A DNA stretch of 64,000 bases from Sutcliffiella halmapala (GCF_002019665.1 NZ_KV917375.1:1677165-1741164), one strand, 5' to 3'. Shown: positions 24,824 through 34,470, numbered from the stretch's first letter. The notes: a model not told the origin generated them from the sequence alone. A program made the numbers and translations.

Positions 24824-25345
24824 ATGGAAAGAATCGCAATTATTGGTTCAGGTGGATCTGGTAAATCTACGATGGCAAGGAAGTTAGGGAAACTATTACA
24901 TATAGAAGTGCTTCATCTGGATGCCTTGTTTTGGAAAGAGGGCTGGGTAGGTACTTCAAAAGCGGAACAACGAGAGGTCCAACAAGAATTAATTCAAAAA
25001 GAAAAGTGGATTTTTGATGGGAATTATGGTGGAACAATGGATTTAAGGCTTAAAAAAGCAGATACAATCATATTTTTGGACATGCCACGTTCCACTTGTC
25101 TGTATCGCGTACTCAAAAGAAGATACCAATATCGAAATAAAACACGACCAGATATGGGTGAGGGTTGTGAAGAAAAACTAGATTTGGAGTTCTTGAAGTG
25201 GGTTTGGGAATATCCCGTTACAAAGAAGCCCGGTATTTTGGAAAAATTGAAGGTGCTTTCTGAGGAGAAAAGAGTGATTGTTTTACACTCACGTAAAGAA
25301 GTGGAGCAATTCCTCATTCAGGTAAAAGATAAATACACACTCTAG
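24824..25345 (+). CDS. P-loop nucleotide kinase, FlaR/AAA_18-like
   Basis: 173 residues. Walker [10 protein letters not shown] at residues 8-16; the acidic start of the substrate site [24 protein letters not shown]; Walker B-like '[20 protein letters not shown]'. This is the small adenylate-kinase-like family often labelled 'DNA topology modulation protein FlaR'. ATP binding is secure; the phosphorylated substrate is unknown. GAGGGGGGATGAGTC precedes the ATG. Monocistronic, with a terminator after it. Confidence 0.8.
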   Translation: MERIAIIGSGGSGKSTMARKLGKLLHIEVLHLDALFWKEGWVGTSKAEQREVQQELIQKEKWIFDGNYGGTMDLRLKKADTIIFLDMPRSTCLYRVLKRRYQYRNKTRPDMGEGCEEKLDLEFLKWVWEYPVTKKPGILEKLKVLSEEKRVIVLHSRKEVEQFLIQVKDKYTL

Positions 25346-25348
25346 TAA

Positions 25349-25382
25349 GCAGGCCATTTTTTACAAAGAGGTCTGTTTTTTT
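25349..25382 (+). terminator. Terminator between the kinase gene and accA
   Basis: CAGGCC (25350-25355) pairs with GGTCTG (25370-25375), followed by seven T. Confidence 0.75.
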
Positions 25383-25452
25383 CGTGAAAAAGGAGTTTGC
25401 AAAATTTTTAGCGAATAATATAACAAAACTACCACCACATAGGAGTGATGTT

Positions 25453-26427
25453 GTGAGTTACTTGGATTTTGAAAAACCAGTTGTGGAGATAAAGAAGAAG
25501 ATTGAAGGACTAAAAAAACTAATGAAAATAAATGATATTGATTTTACAAATGAAGTATTGCTGCTTGAAAAGCGTTTAATCAAAATAGAAAATGAAGTGT
25601 ATCAAAACCTAACACCTTGGCAGCAGGTGCAAATTGCCCGGCATCCGCAACGTCCGACTACCCTTGATTATTTTCCATATCTCTTTGAAAATTTTTTGGA
25701 GCTACATGGGGATCGTTATTATGGAGATGATCAAGCAATCGTTGGGGGTATTGCAAAGTTTGAAGGTTTACCTGTTACGGTTATTGGACATCAAAGAGGC
25801 AGAAATACGAAAGAAAATGTCCAACGAAACTTCGGAATGCCCCATCCTGAAGGCTATCGCAAGGCCTTGAGATTAATGAAGCAAGCAGAAAAATTTAATC
25901 GTCCTATTATTACGTTTCTTGATACGAAAGGCGCCTATCCAGGAACAGAGGCCGAAAAAAGAGGGCAGTCTCAAGCCTTGGCCAACAATATATTTGAAAT
26001 GTCAGGCTTAAAAGTTCCAATCATTTGTATCGTCATTGGGGAAGGCGCAAGTGGTGGTGCCCTAGGGATTGGTGTCGGTAATCATTTACATATATTAGAG
26101 AACTCCTGGTTTTCCGTCATTTCTCCAGAAGGAGCAGGTGCCCTATTATGGAAAGATAGCTCCAAGGCTCAGTTGGCAGCAGATACGATGAAAATAACAG
26201 GTTCTGACTTAAAGGAACTAGGGATTATCGATCAATTAATCGAAGAGGTTAAAGGTGGTGCCCACACCAATCATCAGGAGCAGGCACAACTAGTAAAACA
26301 AGCAATCAGGGGGTCACTAGAGGAATTAGGACACCTTTCAGAAACAGAAATTGTCGAGCATAGGAGGAAGAAATACCGTGAAGTTGGGGAATATTCTTTT
26401 TTGTTTTCTAAGGAGCCGGTGTTGTGA
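25453..26427 (+). CDS. accA: Acetyl-CoA carboxylase carboxyltransferase alpha subunit
   Basis: 324 residues, full length. AccA with AccD moves the carboxyl group from biotin to acetyl-CoA in fatty-acid synthesis. Conserved segments: [14 protein letters not shown], '[25 protein letters not shown]', '[28 protein letters not shown]', '[10 protein letters not shown]' and '[13 protein letters not shown]', '[12 protein letters not shown]'. GTG 25453 fits the family start and has AGGAG seven bases upstream; in-frame codons before it have no such site. No accD, accB or accC is adjacent, and a terminator lies on each side. In Bacillus accA usually sits in accDA-pfkA-pyk, so this may be a second copy or a relocated gene. 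Confidence 0.92.
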   Translation: MSYLDFEKPVVEIKKKIEGLKKLMKINDIDFTNEVLLLEKRLIKIENEVYQNLTPWQQVQIARHPQRPTTLDYFPYLFENFLELHGDRYYGDDQAIVGGIAKFEGLPVTVIGHQRGRNTKENVQRNFGMPHPEGYRKALRLMKQAEKFNRPIITFLDTKGAYPGTEAEKRGQSQALANNIFEMSGLKVPIICIVIGEGASGGALGIGVGNHLHILENSWFSVISPEGAGALLWKDSSKAQLAADTMKITGSDLKELGIIDQLIEEVKGGAHTNHQEQAQLVKQAIRGSLEELGHLSETEIVEHRRKKYREVGEYSFLFSKEPVL

Positions 26428-26441
26428 AGTGAGTATCTAAA

Positions 26442-26480
26442 GAAAAACCTCGTTCCTAATCATCAGGAACGAGGTTTTTC
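26442..26480 (+). terminator. accA terminator
   Basis: AAAAACCTCGTTCCT (26443-26457) pairs with AGGAACGAGGTTTTT (26465-26479). Strong and symmetric, so it may work both ways. Confidence 0.93.
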
Positions 26481-26682
26481 TCCTTAATTAGAAATCCATA
26501 GTTAGTAAAGTCAATTTGTCCAAAGGAATGTGATTCAACATTTCCTGAACTTTATCTAACATTTCCCAAAATCCCATCCGTACTAAGAGTGATTTCCCCT
26601 ATCCACTACCACCTCTGTATTTCTCTAAAAGTAAAACTAAAATTCATCATTCAGGATATCCTAAATTCTGGAGGGATGTTAG

Positions 26683-27900
26683 ATGAAAATCAGAACTATA
26701 GTACTACTAATGATCTGCTATCATACTTTTTCCACGAATGCTTCGGCTGAGGTACCATTGAAAGCAGCTTTTATTAGGGATCATCAGCTTTGGATGGTGG
26801 AGGGAGCAGTGGAAACTCAGCTAACAAAAGGGGGCTTTATTTCTTCACCAAAGTGGTCGTATGATGGCCGTTTTATCGGATATTTAGTTCATGGTGATGA
26901 TGAGCAACAGGAAACCTCTAATCTACATGTATATGATACACAACAAAAAAGCAGTTACCAACCTTATGAAACGATTGAAACTAGAAACTTTCAATGGTCG
27001 CCTATCGCAAATCAGATTGCCTATAATGCTGGAGGCGTACTGAATGTTACCAAAACAAAAAATGGACGCCCAATGGGGTTTGAAAATGTTTCGCTAGGTG
27101 TGAGTGATTTTGTTTGGTTCCCAAATGGGAAGGAATTCATTGTTTCCTCACAAGCCGCATTACTTCCTACTGGATGGGGGCCGATTCATCTTTTTAAAAT
27201 TCCAGCAGACGCAAACCTCGACACCCAAAAAATAAAGCCTTTTTATACGATCGAAACAAATACTACGGATTTATTTGCGATTGATGCGAATTATTTTAAA
27301 TGGAGCAAAGACAATAAATGGGTTAGCTTTCTTGCCATCCCAACGGCTTCAATGTCTAATGATAGCAATACACTATGTGTGCTCTCCTCGAAAGGAACCG
27401 ACTTTCAAGCTGTAGGGAAAATGCTAATCAACAAAGATTGGATTAAATGGTCCCCTACAGAAAATAAGCTCGCTTACATTGCTGGTGAAGGTAGATTTTA
27501 TGTGGAGGATAAAAAAACGACAGTTGCAGATATCCCGATTTCAAAGCAGCAAAAGGAATATACTCCGAAAGGCTATGTGGACCTTGATCTTGCTTGGTAT
27601 TCTCTGGATGAGATAATTGTTGCACGTGCGAAGGAAAATAAAGAATGGCAAGAAGGACCGGTTCCGACTATGTTTTCATCTTTATACATCATTAATCTGA
27701 AATCATCGGAACAAAGACAAATAACTTCTCCACCCAATGGGGAACTAGATAGGAACCCTCAAGTGGTAGGACCATACATTTCATGGTACCGAAAAGGGAT
27801 GAAACGAGGAGATATTTGGTTAAAGAAAGGAATCAATTCCCTTGAACATCTTTGGCTCAAGGATGTCGATGAAGCACCAGTATTTTATATGAAAAATTAA
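26683..27900 (+). CDS. Secreted TolB-like beta-propeller protein
   Basis: 405 residues. The N-terminal signal peptide (KIRTIVLLMICYHTFSTNASA) has a likely cut after ASA. The rest repeats TolB/WD40-like blades: 'LWMVEGAVETQLTKGGFISSPKWSYDGRFIGYL', 'NFQWSPIANQIAYNAGG', 'FKWSKDNKWVSFLA', 'WIKWSPTENKLAYIAGE'. These predict a beta-propeller outside the membrane, probably a binding platform. No catalytic site is seen. GGAGGGATGTTAG precedes the ATG. Monocistronic. Confidence 0.75.
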   Translation: MKIRTIVLLMICYHTFSTNASAEVPLKAAFIRDHQLWMVEGAVETQLTKGGFISSPKWSYDGRFIGYLVHGDDEQQETSNLHVYDTQQKSSYQPYETIETRNFQWSPIANQIAYNAGGVLNVTKTKNGRPMGFENVSLGVSDFVWFPNGKEFIVSSQAALLPTGWGPIHLFKIPADANLDTQKIKPFYTIETNTTDLFAIDANYFKWSKDNKWVSFLAIPTASMSNDSNTLCVLSSKGTDFQAVGKMLINKDWIKWSPTENKLAYIAGEGRFYVEDKKTTVADIPISKQQKEYTPKGYVDLDLAWYSLDEIIVARAKENKEWQEGPVPTMFSSLYIINLKSSEQRQITSPPNGELDRNPQVVGPYISWYRKGMKRGDIWLKKGINSLEHLWLKDVDEAPVFYMKN

Positions 27901-27916
27901 AGGAATCTTAAATAAC

Positions 27917-27957
27917 TTGGTAAGGTGTTAATCCTATTCAAACGAACACCTTACCAA
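27917..27957. terminator. Bidirectional hairpin between convergent genes
   Basis: TTGGTAAGGTGTT (27917-27929) is a perfect 13-base inverted repeat of AACACCTTACCAA (27945-27957). It lacks a long T-run on either side but lies exactly between convergent stops. Confidence 0.7.
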
Positions 27958-27965
27958 AGCTTGCA

Positions 27966-28502
27966 TTACATCAACTGCTTATTCCAATACTTCGCTTTCT
28001 CTAAAGAAAGGCTATCATTCGCCACTTCTCCAGGTTTTACTCCTGTCCCAATCATGTAATCAACCATTTCCATTCCAACAAAATCGAATATATATTGGAA
28101 TTGCTGCACAAGTGGGAGGCCCTTAATCTTAGCATCCTTGCCACCTGTGATCACCACATAGGCTTTTTTCTTTTGTAGCTCAGCTTTAAAAGCAAAGCGC
28201 TCATCTCGTAAATATTGGGACCATCGATCAAAGAAGTCTTTCATTGGACCACTCATACCATACCAATACAATGGAGTTGCAAAGACGATTGCATCATGAT
28301 TCATCATTAACTCAATAAGTTTATCGTAGTCATCGTGAACAGGAGAAAATCCTTCCTCGGTATGACGTTGATCTACAATTGCTTCAATATGTAAATCCGC
28401 TAATGACACAACAGTATGCTCCACACCATCCACAACTTTATTCGCAAGAAACTCAGAGTTTCCATTTTTTCTTGTGCTTCCTAAAAGGACTAGAACTTTC
28501 AT
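27966..28502 (-). CDS. NAD(P)H-dependent FMN reductase / flavodoxin-family oxidoreductase
   Basis: 178 residues, flavodoxin fold. 'VLLGSTRKNGNSEFLANKVV' is the FMN phosphate loop of the NADPH-dependent FMN reductase family, and 'DAIVFATPLYWYGMSGPMKDFFDRW' is the typical flavin-contact and dimer segment. Likely role: two-electron reduction of flavin, quinone or nitro compounds in the cytoplasm (YwqN-like in B. subtilis). A GGAGG (rc at 28512-28516) precedes the ATG. Substrate not determinable. Confidence 0.82.
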   Translation of the reverse strand: MKVLVLLGSTRKNGNSEFLANKVVDGVEHTVVSLADLHIEAIVDQRHTEEGFSPVHDDYDKLIELMMNHDAIVFATPLYWYGMSGPMKDFFDRWSQYLRDERFAFKAELQKKKAYVVITGGKDAKIKGLPLVQQFQYIFDFVGMEMVDYMIGTGVKPGEVANDSLSLEKAKYWNKQLM

Positions 28503-28706
28503 CGAATACCCTCCAATAAGGTGTAAAGATTATTTTAAATTAGATTCTACTAGAGTATAACAAATTAATGCTGTTTCGTTCGAGGAGCAGAACTTTTAAT
28601 CATGATTATTTCAAATCTTCTATTAACAAAATTTTCTAACAATACTGTATAATATATTGGAAGGTTATGGTCATTGTACGAGGAGTTTATATGAAGGAGT
28701 GCTAAA

Positions 28707-28946
28707 TTGTTAAGATTATTGTTGTTTCCACTTGGATTATGCATCATGCTTTCTTTAAATGTATTGACCAAATCTAATCTAATTTTATTTATTGGTTTTT
28801 ACTTGTTGTTTTTTTATGTAATGGAATGGGTTTTACGCTATAGAAAGATAACGTTTAACTTGAAAAATAAATATGTCATTTTTCTGATTTTCCTACTTTT
28901 CACATCTTCTCTTATCTATAGTATTCTATTTGCTTGGATTTGGTAA
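28707..28946 (+). CDS. Small hypothetical membrane protein
   Basis: 79 residues, with three hydrophobic segments (LRLLLFPLGLCIMLSLNVL; LILFIGFYLLFFYVMEWVL; VIFLIFLLFTSSLIYSILFAWIW) and short basic loops. The start is TTG 28707, seven bases after AAGGAG. A four-codon ORF (ATG at 28691) overlaps the ribosome site. No family recognised. Confidence 0.6.
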   Translation: MLRLLLFPLGLCIMLSLNVLTKSNLILFIGFYLLFFYVMEWVLRYRKITFNLKNKYVIFLIFLLFTSSLIYSILFAWIW

Positions 28947-29098
28947 GAAATTATAGAGATTTATCCTTGTATTCCTACTAACTAATTTACGTCTCTAGAC
29001 TGAGAAGAAATCATTCTTCATTTGGACTATTTATTTGGTTAGTTATCTTATAATTAGTAGAGAAAGAAAATTCGTAATATTTCGTAAGGAGGCGTAAT

Positions 29099-30490
29099 AT
29101 GCTAGCAAAATCAGTGATTGAAGATGTTCTAACAGCGGCACTCGCAACTGGCGGGGATTTTTCGGAGGTGTTTGTAGAGGATCGCTATACGAATAAAATC
29201 GTACTGCAGAGCGGGAAAATAGATAATAGTTTAGCAGGAAGAGAATTTGGAGTAGGAATTCGCGTCTTTAAAGGTTTTCAAAGCGCCTATGCTTACACAA
29301 CAGATTTGTCTAAAGAAGGGTTATTAAAAGCTGCCCAAAATGCAGCGCAAGCGATTTCAGGAAACGTGATGCTACAAACCAAAAGATTAGATAAAGAAGT
29401 GATTACTTGTGCTCACCCTATTTTGATTAACCCTAGGGAAGTAGATAAGCTAAGAAAAGTAAATGTGATGAGAAAAGCTTATGATATCGCGAAAAACTAT
29501 CATTCTAGCATACAGCAAGTAATGGTCAGATATTTTGATGAGGAACAGAATGTGCTTATTGCCAATTCAGAAGGAAAGTTTGTCGAGGATAAAAGAGTAA
29601 GAAGCCGATTAGCTATCCAATCAATTGCCTCCGATGGTAACCAAATGCAGTCTGGTTTCTATGGTCCAGGTGCTCACAAAGGCTTTGATTTTATGGAAAA
29701 TCTGAATCTTGAACTCTATGCAAATGAAGCGTCAAGAATTGCCGTAACCATGCTAGGTGCGGATCCATGTCCAAGCGGAAAGTTCCCAGTTATTATCGAT
29801 AATGAGTTTGGAGGAGTTATTTTCCATGAGGCATGCGGACATGGATTAGAAGCAACCGCTGTAGCCAAAAACAACTCGGTTTTTGCTAATCGGGTTGGAG
29901 AAAAGGTTGCCTCTGATATCGTGACTTACATTGATGATGCCACATTGGAAAATGAATGGGGCTCTATCACTATAGATGATGAGGGTGAAAAAGGGCGCAA
30001 AAATGTCCTTATTGAGAATGGAATTTTAAAAGGATACTTGATTGATAAGTTAAATAGTCGTCGTATGGGGATGGAAGCAACAGGATCAGGTAGGAGAGAA
30101 TCATACCGGTTTGCCCCGACTTCTAGAATGACGAACACTTATATCGCAAACGGAGAATCGACCCCTGAGGAAATCATCGCTAATACGGAGAACGGTATTT
30201 ACACGAAATATATGGGTGGTGGCCAAGTAAATCCGACAACAGGAGACTACAATTTTGCTGTCATGGAAGCGTACCTTGTCAAAAATGGCAAGCTAGATAA
30301 ACCATTAAGAGGAGCAACACTCATTGGAAATGGTGCTGAAACACTTCAGCTAGTTGATATGGTCGGCAATAATTTAGGACATGGTGCTGGTATGTGTGGA
30401 GCAGTCAGTGGAAGCCTTCCTGTTAATGTAGGTCAACCGATGATTCGGGTAAGTGAAATGACAGTAGGCGGCAGAAAGGGGGACGAATAA
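29099..30490 (+). CDS. tldD: TldD-family metalloprotease subunit
   Basis: 463 residues. The zinc motif HExxxH is HEACGH at residues 243-248, with the third ligand expected near the C-terminal 'GHGAGMCGAVSGSLPV' region. TldD and TldE form a complex that trims peptides (antibiotic microcin B17 maturation and CcdA degradation in E. coli). TAAGGAGGCGTAAT precedes the ATG. The tldE gene starts two bases after the stop, so both are made together. In this organism the substrate is unknown. Confidence 0.93.
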   Translation: MLAKSVIEDVLTAALATGGDFSEVFVEDRYTNKIVLQSGKIDNSLAGREFGVGIRVFKGFQSAYAYTTDLSKEGLLKAAQNAAQAISGNVMLQTKRLDKEVITCAHPILINPREVDKLRKVNVMRKAYDIAKNYHSSIQQVMVRYFDEEQNVLIANSEGKFVEDKRVRSRLAIQSIASDGNQMQSGFYGPGAHKGFDFMENLNLELYANEASRIAVTMLGADPCPSGKFPVIIDNEFGGVIFHEACGHGLEATAVAKNNSVFANRVGEKVASDIVTYIDDATLENEWGSITIDDEGEKGRKNVLIENGILKGYLIDKLNSRRMGMEATGSGRRESYRFAPTSRMTNTYIANGESTPEEIIANTENGIYTKYMGGGQVNPTTGDYNFAVMEAYLVKNGKLDKPLRGATLIGNGAETLQLVDMVGNNLGHGAGMCGAVSGSLPVNVGQPMIRVSEMTVGGRKGDE

Positions 30491-30491
30491 T

Positions 30492-31847
30492 ATGCAATTG
30501 CAGGAATTTCAAGTGAAATTGTTCGATTTGGGAGAGAACCACGGCTTTACTGATATGGAGCTGTATTATGAAAGAGAAGTAGTGTTCGGCTGCAAGCTAT
30601 ATGAAGGAGAAATAGATTCCTTTGAAACTGCGGATGTCTTTGGAGTTAATTTTAGGGGAATAGTGGGAGGGAAAATCGGCTATGCCTTCACTGAGATAAT
30701 GGATGAAGAGTCACTCCTTTTTCTCGTGGAAAACGCTAAGGCAAATTCTCAGATAGTGGAGGATGAGGAACAGGAAGAGATCCTTCCGGCAAGCAGCCAT
30801 TATCAAGAGCGTTCTTTCTGCTCTAACCAGCTAGAGGAAGTATCCATTGCAGATAAAATAAATCTATTAAAAAATATTGAAAAACACTTATATAAAGACG
30901 AAAGAGTCACAGGAGCTGATTATTTTCAATTAAGCAGTGTCGAGGCAGAGCGTGCGATCCTAAATAATAAAGGGCTGACTCTACAAGAGAAGCAAAATTA
31001 TTTAGCTGTCCTTGTATCGGCTATTGTGAAACAAGATGCAGAAATAAAAACTGGCCATCACATTGAATTTACGAAAGATTTTTCTACCCTTAACCCAGAG
31101 GAGATTGCAAGAAAAGCGGTAGAGGAAGCATTATCCCAGTTAGACGCTCAGTCAGTCGAGAGTAAAAACTATCCTGTTTTGTTGCGCCATGATGCAGCAG
31201 CTAACTTAATGGCTACATTTACGCCAATATTTTCAGCTGAAAATACGCAAAAAGGACACTCTTTACTAAAGGATAGAGTAGGACAGGAAATCGCGGTCAC
31301 TAACTTACAACTAGTAGATGACCCGTTTTTAGAAGAGGGCTTGTTCAGTCGAACCTTTGACAGTGAGGGATCAGCGACTGCTCCAAGAGAGATTATAAAA
31401 GATGGAAAGCTGGTTAGTTTCCTGCATAATCATAAAACAGCTAAAAAGGATAAGGTTCAGTCGACAGGTCATGCTTATCGAGGTTCTTATAAAGACGCCA
31501 TTACAGTCGCTCCTACCAACTTCTACGTCGTACCAGCTGAGAAAAGCTTTCGTGATTTAGTTTCTTCTATGAAGGAAGGTATAGTTATTACTTCTTTATC
31601 GGGTCTGCATTCTGGAGCAAATACAGTATCTGGTGATTTCTCAGTTGCAGCGAATGGACACTACATTAAAAATGGCCAAATTACAAATGCTGTGAAACAA
31701 ATGACAATAGCCGGGAATTTTTACGAACTACTCCATAATATCGAAACCATTGGATCAGATCTCAAATTTACCACATCCTTTGTTGCACCAGGTTATATCG
31801 GTTCGCCTTCGTTGTTGATAAAAGAATTAGCTGTGACGGTTGAATAG
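30492..31847 (+). CDS. tldE: TldE/PmbA-family metalloprotease subunit
   Basis: 451 residues, same fold as TldD but without the HExxxH site, as expected for the TldE/PmbA partner. Typical segments: 'YEREVVFGCKLYEGEIDSFETADVFGVNFRGIVGGKIGYAFTE', 'FDSEGSATAPREIIKDGKLVSFLHNHKTAKK' and 'GLHSGANTVSGDFSVAANGHYIKNGQITNAVKQMTIAGNFYELL'. It forms the inactive half of the TldD/E proteolytic heterodimer. Directly downstream of tldD, with a terminator 130 bases later. Confidence 0.93.
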   Translation: MQLQEFQVKLFDLGENHGFTDMELYYEREVVFGCKLYEGEIDSFETADVFGVNFRGIVGGKIGYAFTEIMDEESLLFLVENAKANSQIVEDEEQEEILPASSHYQERSFCSNQLEEVSIADKINLLKNIEKHLYKDERVTGADYFQLSSVEAERAILNNKGLTLQEKQNYLAVLVSAIVKQDAEIKTGHHIEFTKDFSTLNPEEIARKAVEEALSQLDAQSVESKNYPVLLRHDAAANLMATFTPIFSAENTQKGHSLLKDRVGQEIAVTNLQLVDDPFLEEGLFSRTFDSEGSATAPREIIKDGKLVSFLHNHKTAKKDKVQSTGHAYRGSYKDAITVAPTNFYVVPAEKSFRDLVSSMKEGIVITSLSGLHSGANTVSGDFSVAANGHYIKNGQITNAVKQMTIAGNFYELLHNIETIGSDLKFTTSFVAPGYIGSPSLLIKELAVTVE

Positions 31848-31978
31848 AAGGACTTATATGACATGGAGAATATTTGAGTCAGTTTTATTAATAGTCCAGT
31901 AATGATGATGAAATATTTGTAGTAGTTAATCAGATGGTAAAATTATGCGGATTTAAAAACACGAAAGTAAGTATATTA

Positions 31979-32014
31979 ACAGTCTATTTAGTAGATAAAA
32001 TAGGCTGTTTTTTG
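31979..32014 (+). terminator. Terminator after tldDE
   Basis: ACAGTCTATTT (31979-31989) pairs with AAATAGGCTGT (31998-32008), followed by TTTTTG. Confidence 0.8.
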
Positions 32015-32059
32015 TAGTAAGCCTTTATATAACGGCTATTAGAAGTGGAGTGGACGAAA

Positions 32060-32824
32060 ATGAAAGAACAAAGCACTAAAAATAAAAAAGCATGGGAGTA
32101 CCGCGCTTATGAATTTTGGATCAAAAAGCATGGTTCACCAAAGGAACTTGCAGAGCAACTATTAGTAAACCCTAGAGCTCAACTAAAAAAGCATAAACAT
32201 TTTTTTGAGCATGTGGAAGGCAAGAAGATGGCAAATATTTGTGGGTCAAATGGAAGAAAAGCCATTCCCTTAGCGCTTTTAGGAGCTGAAGTTACAGTAT
32301 TCGATATTTCAGAAGAAAACAAAAAATATGCTATAGAATTAGCAGAGAACGCAAACACAAAAATCCAATATATTGTTACAGATATTTATGAAATAGACTT
32401 ATTAGAGTATGAAGGTTATTTTGATATTCTTTATTTAGAAGGAGGAATACTGCATTATTTTAATAATATGGATAAATTCATGTCAATTCTATTTTCCTTA
32501 TTAAAGGATGGTGGAGAAATGGTTCTGAGTGATTTCCATCCCTTAGGAAAGTGTATCGTGAAAACTCAAGATTCCCAAACCCCTTATCAATTCGAACCAA
32601 GGTACTTTGATAAGGAACTACGGGAAGGTAACGTAGCTTATAAACATTACTTTGATGAAAAAGAACAAGAGGACTTTCCATCTGTTTCGATTAGGTCGTA
32701 TACACTTAGTGAAATTATAAATTCTGCCATTACAGCTGGATTTATAATAAAGAAATTTGATGAACATCGAGACTGGAAAAATGAAAATATACCATGGGAA
32801 TTTACTATTCTTGCAAATAAATAA
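32060..32824 (+). CDS. Class I SAM-dependent methyltransferase
   Basis: 254 residues. SAM motif I is 'MANICGSNGRKAIPLALLGAEVTVFDIS' (a GxxGxx variant, with C-G-S-N-G), motif II includes 'FDILYLEGGILHYF', and motif III lies in 'LLKDGGEMVLSDFHPLGKC'. The N-terminal 'WEYRAYEFWIKKHGSPKELAEQLLVNPRAQLKKH' is characteristic of a Bacillus methyltransferase group with unknown substrate. ATG 32060 follows AGTGGAGTGG at the right distance. Single gene with terminator. Confidence 0.85.
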   Translation: MKEQSTKNKKAWEYRAYEFWIKKHGSPKELAEQLLVNPRAQLKKHKHFFEHVEGKKMANICGSNGRKAIPLALLGAEVTVFDISEENKKYAIELAENANTKIQYIVTDIYEIDLLEYEGYFDILYLEGGILHYFNNMDKFMSILFSLLKDGGEMVLSDFHPLGKCIVKTQDSQTPYQFEPRYFDKELREGNVAYKHYFDEKEQEDFPSVSIRSYTLSEIINSAITAGFIIKKFDEHRDWKNENIPWEFTILANK

Positions 32825-32845
32825 GTTAGCTAGGAGACTTAAATA

Positions 32846-32887
32846 AGAATGCTTTAAGCCAATTTTGCTCGGAGCATTCTTTTTTTT
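32846..32887 (+). terminator. Terminator after the methyltransferase gene
   Basis: AGAATGCT (32846-32853) pairs with AGCATTCT (32873-32880), followed by a run of seven T. Confidence 0.85.
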
Positions 32888-32907
32888 ATGAAATCTAGGC
32901 TCCAATG

Positions 32908-33186
32908 TCACACATACTGCCTTTTTTTCCTATTATATATAAACGAATATACAAATAATGCTACGCTTATTAGTAGTAAAATGTTAGATAGAAATGTAAG
33001 GGCAATTTCAATATCAGTTTTTAAGAAATAATTTGGAATTAAAATATACGAGCTTAAGATAATCAAAATTAGTGCATACCCCTTTAACTTATCTTTCTTT
33101 AATACATAAGAACCAATAATCCACCATAAAAGTATGCTAATTAGCGCGCTAACACCTATAGCAAACCAGAGTATGAAATCAGGCAT
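32908..33186 (-). CDS. Small hypothetical membrane protein
   Basis: 92 residues from ATG 33186, chosen because AAGGAGGGGG lies upstream of it. Three hydrophobic segments (ILWFAIGVSALISILLWWIIGSYVL; GYALILIILSSYILIPNYFL; IEIALTFLSNILLLISVALFVYSFIY) and a basic tail (NRKKRQYV). No family recognised. Confidence 0.65.
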   Translation of the reverse strand: MPDFILWFAIGVSALISILLWWIIGSYVLKKDKLKGYALILIILSSYILIPNYFLKTDIEIALTFLSNILLLISVALFVYSFIYNRKKRQYV

Positions 33187-33427
33187 CTTTTCGGTCCCCC
33201 TCCTTGTGAATACCAATTTTTACATATTTAGTTTAGCAATTATTTTGAATAACAGTCAAGGGGAATATCCCGTGATTATAGGTAAATACTCAATTGAACT
33301 ACTGTTAAATTAAGTAAGATTTTGCACTACTACCTATGTGCAATAAACAAGATAACCTAAAACGAAGTACATTCCCTAAGCATATGACATAGGATAGCTT
33401 TATAACTCTGTGAAGGGAATGAAAAGG

Positions 33428-34330
33428 ATGTATTATGTTCCTAATCATATGTATCCATATTCTTATTATGTAAACCATCAAGTGTATAACCCGGATTTTA
33501 TGTTAAGAAACAATCTGCAAATATCTGAATCCATCCTTGCAGCAATGAAAGGTGAAGCTACAGCCATAAACCTCTATAGTCAATTAGCAAGTGTTGCACC
33601 AAATCAAAACCATCGAAATGCAATTTTACATGCTTTAGAAGAAGAAAAAATTCATTTGAAGCAATTTACAGATCTATATTCGACATTTACTGGAAGTCAG
33701 CCTCAGTACGAAATAGACCAAGTTACATTTAATTCGTATCAAGAGGGATTACAAAAGGCTTTGGAAGTAGAAGTAGAAAATTACGAAGAATACAGTAAAA
33801 ATTATTTACTTACTCAACATTTGCCATTAAGAGATGTTTTTTTAAGGGCTTGTAATGATACAGTTGAGCATGTTAATCGATTTAGCTTGTTATTTTACAA
33901 TAACGATGAAAGCTATAGATTAAAAGATTATGGACTAGAGCCGTTTGTTGTTGATATCGAGGAAGCTACTAAGCTAAATAACACGTTTCGAACAGCTTTA
34001 TGGACAGGAAGTCATTTGCAAGTGACGGTAATGAGTATTGATGTTGGAGATGACATCGGTTTAGAAGTTCATCCTACGGTTGATCAATTCTTGCGTATTG
34101 AAGAAGGGCAAGGAATCGTTCAAATGGGTGACAGGGAGAATCAATTAGATTTTGAAGCAGAAGTTTATGATGATTATGCCATCATGGTGCCTGCTGGTAA
34201 ATGGCACAACCTAACCAACACAGGAGATAAGGCCCTTAAGCTTTATACAATCTATGCACCGCCTGAACATCCATTTGGTACCGTTCATGAAACGAAGGCA
34301 GTAGCTATAGAAGCAGAGGAACACGATTAG
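33428..34330 (+). CDS. Fusion of a ferritin-like domain and a cupin
   Basis: 300 residues. The N-terminus is Tyr/Met/Pro-rich (MYYVPNHMYPYSYYV). Residues about 25-170 form a ferritin-like four-helix bundle with carboxylate/His pairs: 'MKGEATAINLYSQLA', 'LEEEKIHLKQFTDLY' (ExxxH-like), 'EVEVENYEEYSK', 'CNDTVEHVNRFSLL'. Residues about 190-290 are a cupin: 'HLQVTVMSIDVGDDIGLEVHPTVDQFLRIEEGQG' (motif 1) and 'MVPAGKWHNLTNTGDKALKLYTIYAP' (motif 2). Both halves look able to bind metal. ATG 33428 lies nine bases after GAAGGGA. In other Bacilli these domains occur separately, as I recall. Function unknown; oxidative stress or a spore coat role is possible. Confidence 0.82.
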   Translation: MYYVPNHMYPYSYYVNHQVYNPDFMLRNNLQISESILAAMKGEATAINLYSQLASVAPNQNHRNAILHALEEEKIHLKQFTDLYSTFTGSQPQYEIDQVTFNSYQEGLQKALEVEVENYEEYSKNYLLTQHLPLRDVFLRACNDTVEHVNRFSLLFYNNDESYRLKDYGLEPFVVDIEEATKLNNTFRTALWTGSHLQVTVMSIDVGDDIGLEVHPTVDQFLRIEEGQGIVQMGDRENQLDFEAEVYDDYAIMVPAGKWHNLTNTGDKALKLYTIYAPPEHPFGTVHETKAVAIEAEEHD

Positions 34331-34426
34331 TGAAAAGTTATGGTGTAAAAATAGATTATGAAAAGTCGTTAATAGAAAAGGGCTGGTAGCAAGTTTGATC
34401 ATGTGATAGTGGAGAAAACGTAATAG

Positions 34427-34466
34427 AAAAAAAGCTTGAGTATCATGATATGCTCAAGCTTTTTTC
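34427..34466. terminator. Bidirectional terminator
   Basis: AAAGCTTGAG... (34429-34440) pairs with CTCAAGCTTTTTT (34453-34465). It lies between the convergent cupin-fusion and deacetylase genes and has A/T runs on both sides. Confidence 0.9.
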
Positions 34467-34470
34467 TTTA

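Noticed and set aside
28565..28771. A 68-codon leftward frame
   Set aside because: Overlaps the small membrane protein gene and its ribosome site on the other strand.
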